DNA from: Pseudomonadota bacterium
GTDB lineage: Bacteria > Pseudomonadota > Gammaproteobacteria > Burkholderiales > Burkholderiaceae_C
Direction: 5' to 3'
Assembly: GCA_023390985.1 (NCBI GenBank)
Contig: JAEWBU010000012.1
Coordinates: 1 to 24,993, forward strand
DNA: 24,993 bases
A program made the translations under genes and the position numbers. This document shows positions 18,893 through 24,993 of this stretch, piece after piece. How positions within the stretch are numbered: the first letter of the stretch is position 1; every line of letters starts with the position of its first letter. The notes under the pieces were generated by a model, which saw only the letters and a list, made by a program, of their open reading frames with translations, was not told where the DNA came from and ran no database searches.

Positions 18893-21004
18893 TCAGCGCG
18901 CTGCGCTGCGGTCGGCAATCATCTTGGGGGTGATGAACACCAGCATCTCCTGCTTGTTGGCAGTGCGCTGGCGGTTCCGGAACAGGGCGCCGACCGCGGG
19001 CAATTCGCCCAGCACCGGAACCCGGGACTCCGACTCCGTCTCGGTCAGCTCGAAGATGCCGCCGATCACGACCGTTCCGCCGTTGTCCACCAGGACCTGG
19101 GTGCGGATGTGCTTGGTGTTGATCGCGATGCCGGCCGCCGTGGTCTCGCCGCGGCTGTCCTTGCTGATGTCCAGGTCGAGGATGATGTTGCCTTCGGGGG
19201 TGATCTGCGGCGTCACTTCCAGCTTGAGCGTGGCCTTGCGGAAGGCGACCGAAGTAGCGCCGCTCGACGAGGCCTGCAGGTACGGGAATTCCGTGCCCTG
19301 CTCGATCAGCGCCTTGGTCTTGTCGGCGGTCACGATGCGCGGGCTGGACACCAGCTTGCCCTTGCCGTCGGCTTCCAGAGCGGAGATTTCCAGGTTCAGC
19401 AGGCGAGTCAGGTTCGATTCGAACAGAGAGACCGCGAAGGTGGCAGGCGACACGCCGCCCACGCCGATGGAGGGCAGGTTCACGAAATCGCCTGCGGTGG
19501 TGCCGACGTTGTCGCCCAGAACGGCAGGCTGACCCGCCGGGATGTCCGGGGCGATGTAGGTCGGGCCGAACATGCTGTTGCGGCTGCCGTTCAAGGTGAA
19601 CGGGCGGCCGCCGAGGCGCACGCCCAGCGATTTGCCGAAGGTATCCGACGCCTCGACGATACGTGCCTCGATGAGCACCTGCGGGACCGGGATGTCCAGC
19701 TGGGCGATGAGAGTCTGCACCGCTTCCAGACGCGACGGGATGTCGGTCACGAACAGCTGGTTGGTACGGGTCTCCGAGATCACGCTGCCGCGCGGCGACA
19801 GGATCTTGGTCGCTCCCGCGGCGCCGGTGCCCATCAGGCCCGCAGCGATGTCGACAGCCTTGGTGTAGTTGAGCTGGAAGGATTGGGTCCGCAATGGCTC
19901 CAAGGTCTGGATAGCGGCGCGGGATTCGAGGTCGAGCTTCTCCTTGGCCGCGATCTCGTCCTTGGGGGCGATCCACAGCACGTTGCCGCTCTTGCGCATT
20001 CCCAGCCCCTTGGCCTGCAGGATGATGTCGAGCGCCTGGTCCCAGGGCACATCCTTCAGGCGCAGCGTGACCGCGCCCGACACGGAGTCGGAGGTGACGA
20101 TGTTGAAGTTGGTGAAGTCCGCGATCACCTGCAGCAGGGAACGCACTTCGATGTTCTGGAAGTTCAGCGAGAGCTTCTCGCCGGTGTACCCAGGGCCTTG
20201 AGATACCTTGTTGGGATCGACGCGTTGCGGGCGCACTTCGACGACGAACTGGTTGTCGCTCTGGTAGGCGCTGTGTTCCCATTGGCCGCGCGGCTCGATC
20301 ACGACACGCACGCGGTCGCCGACCTGAGTCGTGGTGATGGATTGCACCGGCGTGCCGAAGTCGGTCACGTCGAGGCGACGGCGCAGGCCTTCGGGCAGTG
20401 AGGACTTCAGGAACTCCACGACCAACTGCTGGCCCTGCTGCTTGATGTCGACGCCGACCTGGTTGTTGGGGAGCTCGACCTGAATCCGGCCCGCGGCGTC
20501 GGCGCCGCGGCGGAAGTCGAGGTCCTTGATCGGTTGCGTGTCGCGGTTTCGGCTTTCCGCGAAGGCGGTGCCGGCCGGCGACGGTGCCGGGCTGGCCGCG
20601 GCCACGGGCTCGAGCGAAACCAGGAGCGAATTGCCCTCGATCTGGGCCTTGTAGCCGGTGGGAGCCTTCAGATTGAGCACGAGGCGGGTACGGTCACCTG
20701 CCGTGACGACGTTGACCGAGCGCAGGTTGCCCTGGTTCAGTTCAACCGAAGAGCGACCCAGCCCGTTGGTGGCGCCAGGGACATCCAAGGCGATGCGCGC
20801 CGGGGTCTGGATGGTGAAACCGGCCGGCACCGCGGGCAGCGCCTGCGAGAAATCGATGCGCACCACTTCGACGCCGCCCTGGATCGAACCACTGACGTTC
20901 TGGATCACCGTCTGCGCTTTCGCGGAAACGCTTGTCGCAAGCGCCAGCAGGCCTCCGACGCAGGCGAGGAGCAGTCGTGCGGACATGGTTTTCTGTTTCT
21001 TCAT
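18893..21004 (-). CDS. pilQ: PilQ, type IV pilus secretin
   Basis: This 703-residue outer-membrane secretin has a signal peptide (about residues 1-30), AMIN domains near 35-130 and 158-255, an N0/STN domain near 276-345, an N1 domain near 371-436 and the secretin core near 520-697 with VPVLGELPAVGALF at 662-675. The AMIN domains bind peptidoglycan; the secretin ring is the pore through which the pilus exits. The ATG at 21004 overlaps the pilP TGA (ATGA) and has GAGAGGG upstream; a longer in-frame start inside pilP was rejected for that reason. It is the last pil gene of the operon. Confidence 0.97.
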   Translation of the reverse strand: MKKQKTMSARLLLACVGGLLALATSVSAKAQTVIQNVSGSIQGGVEVVRIDFSQALPAVPAGFTIQTPARIALDVPGATNGLGRSSVELNQGNLRSVNVVTAGDRTRLVLNLKAPTGYKAQIEGNSLLVSLEPVAAASPAPSPAGTAFAESRNRDTQPIKDLDFRRGADAAGRIQVELPNNQVGVDIKQQGQQLVVEFLKSSLPEGLRRRLDVTDFGTPVQSITTTQVGDRVRVVIEPRGQWEHSAYQSDNQFVVEVRPQRVDPNKVSQGPGYTGEKLSLNFQNIEVRSLLQVIADFTNFNIVTSDSVSGAVTLRLKDVPWDQALDIILQAKGLGMRKSGNVLWIAPKDEIAAKEKLDLESRAAIQTLEPLRTQSFQLNYTKAVDIAAGLMGTGAAGATKILSPRGSVISETRTNQLFVTDIPSRLEAVQTLIAQLDIPVPQVLIEARIVEASDTFGKSLGVRLGGRPFTLNGSRNSMFGPTYIAPDIPAGQPAVLGDNVGTTAGDFVNLPSIGVGGVSPATFAVSLFESNLTRLLNLEISALEADGKGKLVSSPRIVTADKTKALIEQGTEFPYLQASSSGATSVAFRKATLKLEVTPQITPEGNIILDLDISKDSRGETTAAGIAINTKHIRTQVLVDNGGTVVIGGIFELTETESESRVPVLGELPAVGALFRNRQRTANKQEMLVFITPKMIADRSAAR

Positions 21005-21543
21005 TTCGCCCTCTCTTGTAGTTGGAGCGTCGCGGTGCGCTCGATCCACTCGCCCGCGGCGTCCTGCACGATCTCGCGCAGCACCACCTCGGCCTCGCCG
21101 ACCTTGACGATCTTTCCGTAGTTCTGGCCGAGGTAGTTGCCCGGCTTGACCTGGTACAGCAGCTTGTCCACCTGGACCAGGGCGACCGGCTTGCCCTGCT
21201 TGAGCAGGCTGCCGACCATGGACATGGTGTCCAGGGGGAAGCTCTCCAGAGGCTCCTTGTGACGCGCAAGCTCAGGTGCCAGCAGCGCCGTGCTCGTGGT
21301 GGACTGCGTAGCTTCGCGCTTGAGCGCCTGCGTGAGCTTCTGGTTGCTGAAAGGGTCGAAGGCGTTGGCCTGGGTGTAGCCCTGCGGGGTGAAGGTCTTG
21401 GGCTCGGGGATCGGCTCCACCTTGGGACGCGTCTGAGCCCGCTGCTGCGTCATCCAGGTTTGGATTTCGTCTTGATCGGAACTGGCGCAGCCGCCAAGAG
21501 CGGCAGCCAACGCGGCGGCGAATGCGATGCGCTGCGTGATCAT
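21001..21543 (-). CDS. pilP: PilP, type IV pilus inner-membrane lipoprotein
   Basis: This 180-residue lipoprotein has lipobox LGGC with the lipidated Cys at residue 19. A linker containing PEPKTFTPQGYTQANAFDPF and PLESFPLDTMSMVGSLLKQG leads to the beta-rich HR domain (YQVKPGNYLGQNYGKIVKVG). PilP interacts with the PilN/PilO dimer and with the N0 domain of PilQ, connecting the inner-membrane platform to the secretin. Its ATG overlaps the pilO stop by four bases (ATGA). Confidence 0.97.
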   Translation of the reverse strand: MITQRIAFAAALAAALGGCASSDQDEIQTWMTQQRAQTRPKVEPIPEPKTFTPQGYTQANAFDPFSNQKLTQALKREATQSTTSTALLAPELARHKEPLESFPLDTMSMVGSLLKQGKPVALVQVDKLLYQVKPGNYLGQNYGKIVKVGEAEVVLREIVQDAAGEWIERTATLQLQERAK

Positions 21544-22214
21544 TTCTTCTTGACTCCCGGCCCCGTGGCCTTGCGCTGCTGCTGAACTTCATCCTTGTCG
21601 AGATAGCGGAAGGTCTTGGCTTGCGCCTCCATGACCAGCATGCCGTCCTTGGCAGGCGTTATGGCGAGGTTGTTCAGCGTCACGATGCGCGAAAGATTGG
21701 CGACATCGGCGGTGAAGGCGCCGACGTCGTGATACCTGCCGGTCACCCGCAGCGCGATGGGCAACTCCGCGTAGTACTCCTTCACGTTGACCTGACCGGG
21801 TCTGAACAGCTCGAAGTTCAGGCTCCGGCCCAGGCCCGCCTGGTTGATGTCGGAGAGGAGTGCATCCATCTCGGCCTTGCTCGGCAACTGCTTTTCCAAT
21901 TGGTCCACGTACTTCTGGACTTGCTCGCGTTGCTGCTTGAGCACGGCCAGGTTGACCGCCTGCCCCAGCTTCTTGGTGAAGTCCGCCTTGAGCGTTTTCT
22001 CCCTGGCGAGCTCGGCTTCCAGCTCAGTGGCCGAATTCGAGATCCAGGCGAACCACAAGGCGGCCACGATGCCCGCCGTCAGGGCAACGCAGGCCAGCAG
22101 GCGCGGCAGCACCGGCCAGGTGGCCGGATCGTTCGGATTGAGTCCGCGAAACTGAGAGCTGACCTTCTGTTGAAGATCGGCCATGTTGAACTTCGGTGCG
22201 GCAGTCTTGGCCAT
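21540..22214 (-). CDS. pilO: PilO, type IV pilus alignment-complex protein
   Basis: This 224-residue bitopic protein has a short cytoplasmic N-terminus, one transmembrane helix near residues 36-58, a coiled-coil region (ELEAELAREKTLKADFTKKL) and a ferredoxin-like periplasmic domain ending in KTFRYLDKDEVQQQRK. It forms a heterodimer with PilN. The ATG at 22214 lies four bases after the pilN TGA with GAGGA upstream, and the protein from this start is of normal length; the in-frame extension into pilN was rejected. Confidence 0.96.
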   Translation of the reverse strand: MAKTAAPKFNMADLQQKVSSQFRGLNPNDPATWPVLPRLLACVALTAGIVAALWFAWISNSATELEAELAREKTLKADFTKKLGQAVNLAVLKQQREQVQKYVDQLEKQLPSKAEMDALLSDINQAGLGRSLNFELFRPGQVNVKEYYAELPIALRVTGRYHDVGAFTADVANLSRIVTLNNLAITPAKDGMLVMEAQAKTFRYLDKDEVQQQRKATGPGVKKK

Positions 22215-22218
22215 GGGT

Positions 22219-22869
22219 TCAGGTCCTCGTGGCGGAAGCCGGCGCCGCGGCGGCCGGCACGGCGGGGGCGGACGCGCCGGAAGCGGCAGCCGCAGCCTTC
22301 GCCACTTCGCTCGACCGGAGCAGTCGCACCCGCATATTGAAGCTCGATACCCGTCGCTGGTCGCGAGGCGCAAGAGTGACGTTGCTGGCGATGATCTCCA
22401 CCAGTTCAGGACGGGTCAGATAGGGACTGCCGCCAGCCAGGTTGCGCAGCAACTCGGAAACCCGTTCGTTCGACTGTGCAACGCCCGCGATCGAGATGAC
22501 CTGGTTCTCCTGCTTGACGCTGGTGACGTACACGCCGTCGGGGAGTTGCCGCACCAGTTCATTCAGCAGGTGCACGGGCATGTTGCGGTCGGCCTGGAGA
22601 TCCTCCACCGCCTGCTGGCGCGCCTTCAGCGCGGCGATCTCCTGCTGCAGCGTGGAGATCTCCTTGATCTGACCTTCCAGTACCTTGATCTCCTGAGCCA
22701 GCACCGCGTTCTTGGTCTGCTGGTTGGAAATCTGTGCGGCGTACCAAAGGAAGACGCCGCCGGCGATCAGACCTCCGACGACGGCCGAAAGCCCCAGCGA
22801 TGCGTAGAACGCCTCGCGCCTGCGTTTGCGCGCCGCTTCGCGGTGCGGCAGAAGGTTGATCAGGATCAC
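22219..22869 (-). CDS. pilN: PilN, type IV pilus assembly protein
   Basis: This 216-residue bitopic protein starts with the conserved cytoplasmic INLLPHR motif (residues 4-10), which binds PilM. It then has one transmembrane helix (about 22-44), a periplasmic coiled coil and a ferredoxin-like domain. The start is the GTG at 22869, which overlaps the pilM TGA (GTGA) and places INLLPHR at the extreme N-terminus as in relatives; an upstream in-frame ATG adds ten residues inside pilM. The last 25 or so residues are Ala/Pro-rich and look like a disordered tail. Confidence 0.96.
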   Translation of the reverse strand: MILINLLPHREAARKRRREAFYASLGLSAVVGGLIAGGVFLWYAAQISNQQTKNAVLAQEIKVLEGQIKEISTLQQEIAALKARQQAVEDLQADRNMPVHLLNELVRQLPDGVYVTSVKQENQVISIAGVAQSNERVSELLRNLAGGSPYLTRPELVEIIASNVTLAPRDQRRVSSFNMRVRLLRSSEVAKAAAAASGASAPAVPAAAAPASATRT

Positions 22870-23945
22870 TGCAGGAACCTCCGCATGGCCAGGCCGCACG
22901 ACGTCAGGTAGGACGGGGCTTCGCGGCGCATCTTCTTCTCGCGCACGCCCTCACCGATATGCATGCCGTCGAACGGGTTGGCCAGCACGCAGGGGAAGGA
23001 GGTCTGCGCGGTGACGGCCTCGTTGAGCCCGGGCAGCGCCGCCGACCCGCCGGCCAGCATGATGTGGTCGACCTTGTTGTGCGGGGTGCTGGTGAAGAAG
23101 AACTGCAGCGCACGGGCCACTTCCTGCGCCATGCTGTCCACGAAGGGACGCAACACCGCAGCCTCGTAGTCGTCGGGCAGCTCCCCGCTGCGCTTCTTGC
23201 TCTCGGCCTCCTCGGGCGAGAAACCATACTGGCGCACGATCAACTGCGTGAGCTGGGCACCGCCGAACGCCTGGTCACGGTCGTAGAGCACTTCGTCATT
23301 GCGGATCACCTGCATGCTGGTGGTGAACGCGCCGACTTCGAACAGGGCGACCATGGTGTCCACGCCGCCGTTGGGCAGGCCCTGGATCAGGCGACCGGCC
23401 GCCAGTCGCGAGGAGTACGACTCGACGTCGATGATCACCGGCTTCAGGCCCGCCGCTTCGGCCAGGCCCTGGCGATCCTGCACCTTCTCGCGACGCGAGG
23501 CGGCGATCAGCACTTCGATGTCGCCGGCGGAAGTGGGGCTGGGTCCGACCACGCAGAAGTCGAGGCTCACTTCGTCCAGGGAAAAGGGGATGTACTGGTT
23601 GGCCTCGGTTTCGACCTGGACCTCCAGTTCCTGCTCGGACAGGCCGCCGGGGAGGATGATCTTCTTGGTGATGACGGCCGAGGGCGGCAGCGCCATCGCC
23701 ACGTTCCTGGTGCGGGTTCCGCTCTTCTTGATGAGCCGGCGCATGGCTTCGGCGACCTCGTCGAACTTCTCGACGTTGCCGTCCGTGATCCAGCCGCGCT
23801 CCAGCGGCTCCATGGCGCAGCGCTCCAGCACGAGCGTGCCGGACTTGTCACGGCCGAGTTCGACCAGCTTGACGCTGGAAGAGCTGATGTCCAGCCCCAG
23901 CAGTGGCGCTGCGCCCCGGCTCAAGAGAGATCCCATTGAGATCAA
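22866..23945 (-). CDS. pilM: PilM, actin-like ATPase of type IV pilus assembly
   Basis: This protein of about 359 residues has an actin/FtsA-like fold: nucleotide-binding LLGLDISSSSVKLVELG near the N-terminus, LERGWITDGNVEKFDEVAEA, MALPPSAVITKKIILPGG and the C-terminal VDHIMLAGGSAALPGL. It binds ATP and the PilN N-terminus on the cytoplasmic face of the pilus machine. The start is uncertain. The TTG at 23945 has GGGAGA at good spacing and gives the N-terminus MISMGSLL. ATGs at 23936 and 23966 are alternatives. It is the first gene of the pilMNOPQ operon and is transcribed divergently from mrcA. Confidence 0.96.
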   Translation of the reverse strand: MISMGSLLSRGAAPLLGLDISSSSVKLVELGRDKSGTLVLERCAMEPLERGWITDGNVEKFDEVAEAMRRLIKKSGTRTRNVAMALPPSAVITKKIILPGGLSEQELEVQVETEANQYIPFSLDEVSLDFCVVGPSPTSAGDIEVLIAASRREKVQDRQGLAEAAGLKPVIIDVESYSSRLAAGRLIQGLPNGGVDTMVALFEVGAFTTSMQVIRNDEVLYDRDQAFGGAQLTQLIVRQYGFSPEEAESKKRSGELPDDYEAAVLRPFVDSMAQEVARALQFFFTSTPHNKVDHIMLAGGSAALPGLNEAVTAQTSFPCVLANPFDGMHIGEGVREKKMRREAPSYLTSCGLAMRRFLQ

Positions 23946-24202
23946 AGCAGTCTCCCGCACGCCCATTTCAGGACGTAACAAACTTAAGATTCCACTTGAA
24001 TGCTACCGGTAACATCCTTGTTGCCAAAGGATTTTTCCCACAGCTCGACCACGATTCGTTGCCAAAAACCGACGAGCCAGCAAGCTCAAGCGGGGGGCCG
24101 TGAAGAAGTGCCCAGGCTGACCAGTAACCCCTGCATTTACATCCCGGCAGACCTGCGGAAGGCCGATTTCTATAATCCCCGCAGGACGCAATCCAACGTT
24201 TT
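23946..24202. other. pilM/mrcA divergent intergenic region
   Basis: This 257-base region is visibly richer in A and T than the coding DNA around it and should hold the promoters of both divergent genes. The mrcA side has a perfect TATAAT. On the pilM side I see no clear -10/-35 pair. An eight-base palindrome TACCGGTA lies at 24003-24010 and could be a protein-binding site, but it may be chance. No small open frame with a ribosome-binding site stood out. Confidence 0.5.
24148..24176 (+). promoter_or_regulatory. candidate mrcA promoter
   Basis: A perfect -10 hexamer TATAAT lies at 24171-24176, 26 bases before the mrcA ATG. At 17-base spacing the -35 position (24148-24153) reads CAGACC, three of six matches to consensus. 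The -10 is strong evidence; the -35 is weak. Confidence 0.55.
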
Positions 24203-24993
24203 ATGTCCAACGATCGCTCGTCCGAAAACCGCCCGGCGTCCCGCTCCCGGTCGAAGTCCTCCCCTGGCCTGCAGCAACGCCTGGCGACCGCTCTGATGTG
24301 GCTGATCGGTGCCGCGCTGGCCGCGGGCCTGTCGCTGGTCATCGTCGTGGCCGTGGCCCTGTCCGTGGCCTACCCCAACCTGCCGGACATCTCCGAACTG
24401 TCGGACTACCGGCCCAAGCTGCCCCTGCGGGTGTTCTCGTCCGACGGCGTGCTGCTCGGCGAGTTCGGCGAGGAGCGCCGCAACCTGACGCCGATCGCCG
24501 AAATTCCGGCGGTCATGAAGAACGCCGTGCTGGCGATCGAGGACGCGCGCTTCTATTCGCACAGCGGTGTGGACTACATCGGCCTGGCGCGCGCCGCCCT
24601 CGCCAACCTGGGCCGGGCCAAGAGCCAGGGCGCCTCCACCATCACCATGCAGGTGGCGCGGAACGTCTATCTCTCGTCGGAGAAGACCTTCACCCGCAAG
24701 CTCTACGAGGTTCTGCTCACCTTCAAGCTGGAGCACCTGCTCACCAAGGACCAGATCCTCGAGATCTACATGAACCAGATCTTCCTGGGCAACCGCGCCT
24801 ACGGCTTCGCGGCGGCCTCGGAGATCTATTTCGGCAAGCCGATGAAGGAGATCACCATCGCCGAGGCGGCGATGCTCGCCGGCCTGCCGCAGGCGCCCTC
24901 GGCCAACAACCCGCTGAGCAACCCCAAGCGGGCCCGTACGCGCCAGCAGTACATCATCCAGCGGATGGAGGAGAACGGCTTCATCACCGCCGA
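24203..24993 (+). CDS. mrcA: penicillin-binding protein 1A (N-terminal part)
   Basis: The first 263 codons of a class A PBP are present and run off the right edge. After a Ser/Arg-rich cytoplasmic tail there is one transmembrane helix (about residues 30-56) and then a GT51 glycosyltransferase domain: catalytic Glu113 in IEDARFYSHSGVD, QGASTITMQVARNVYLSSE at 142-160, RKLYEVLLTFKLE and EIYMNQIFLGNRAYGFAAAS. It polymerises lipid II; the transpeptidase domain lies outside the window. An in-frame TAA at 24173-24175 with no start codon in between fixes ATG 24203 as the earliest start. The Shine-Dalgarno is weak. mrcA divergent from pilM is a common proteobacterial arrangement. Confidence 0.97.
   Translation, partial: MSNDRSSENRPASRSRSKSSPGLQQRLATALMWLIGAALAAGLSLVIVVAVALSVAYPNLPDISELSDYRPKLPLRVFSSDGVLLGEFGEERRNLTPIAEIPAVMKNAVLAIEDARFYSHSGVDYIGLARAALANLGRAKSQGASTITMQVARNVYLSSEKTFTRKLYEVLLTFKLEHLLTKDQILEIYMNQIFLGNRAYGFAAASEIYFGKPMKEITIAEAAMLAGLPQAPSANNPLSNPKRARTRQQYIIQRMEENGFITA

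Noticed and set aside
18698..20401. An open frame of 567 codons on the plus strand, antisense to pilQ and aroK.
   Set aside because: It is a shadow of pilQ with the same compositional signature and no ribosome-binding site or recognisable domain.
23990..24060. A possible sigma-54 promoter for pilM on the minus strand (TGGCAAC with TGT 12 bases on).
   Set aside because: The -24 half is fair but the -12 element lacks the required GC dinucleotide, so it is not supported.

Overview
This window reads as chromosomal core DNA of a high-GC betaproteobacterium, most likely Burkholderiales and probably Comamonadaceae (Ramlibacter/Variovorax/Acidovorax-like; genus not resolvable here). The reasons are the very GC-rich third codon positions, an mla operon that carries mlaA internally, and the pilMNOPQ-aroK-aroB-dgt and gltBD blocks, whose neighbourhood is familiar from betaproteobacterial chromosomes. 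Nearly everything from pilM (about 23.9 kb) to the left edge is on the minus strand. Only a 64-residue membrane protein and the penicillin-binding protein at the right edge are on the plus strand.

Reading in the minus direction from the right: divergently from mrcA (PBP1A, truncated by the window edge) runs pilM-N-O-P-Q, the inner-membrane platform and outer-membrane secretin of type IV pili. Start and stop codons overlap or lie within 4 bases at every junction. aroK overlaps or closely follows pilQ; aroB (3-dehydroquinate synthase) and dgt (HD-domain dNTPase) follow. Then comes a stretch that looks accessory: an MFS transporter, a DUF1415 protein coupled to a SAM-dependent methyltransferase, the small plus-strand membrane protein, and a REP-associated tyrosine transposase (RAYT) gene bracketed by inverted copies of a GGGGTCAGATTCC-type repeat. 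Next are gltB and gltD, the two subunits of NADPH glutamate synthase. The left 6 kb is the Mla phospholipid transport operon mlaF-E-D-A-C-B, followed by a two-gene ABC-2 exporter and ibaG (BolA family, cut by the window edge).

Functionally the window combines envelope biogenesis (Mla lipid transport, PBP1A, type IV pilus machine), primary nitrogen assimilation (GOGAT), aromatic precursor synthesis (AroK, AroB) and nucleotide pool control (Dgt). I did not find an obvious undescribed defence or mobile system. The points most worth a second look are the RAYT repeat cassette abutting the predicted gltB promoter, the replacement by Gln of the first metal-binding His of the Dgt HD motif, the DUF1415/methyltransferase pair of unknown role, and three genes with a -10-like hexamer only 8-11 bases before the start codon. 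No tRNA, rRNA, CRISPR array or convincing intrinsic terminator was seen, and no gene-free stretch exceeds 300 bases; the longest is the roughly 257-base pilM/mrcA divergent region.
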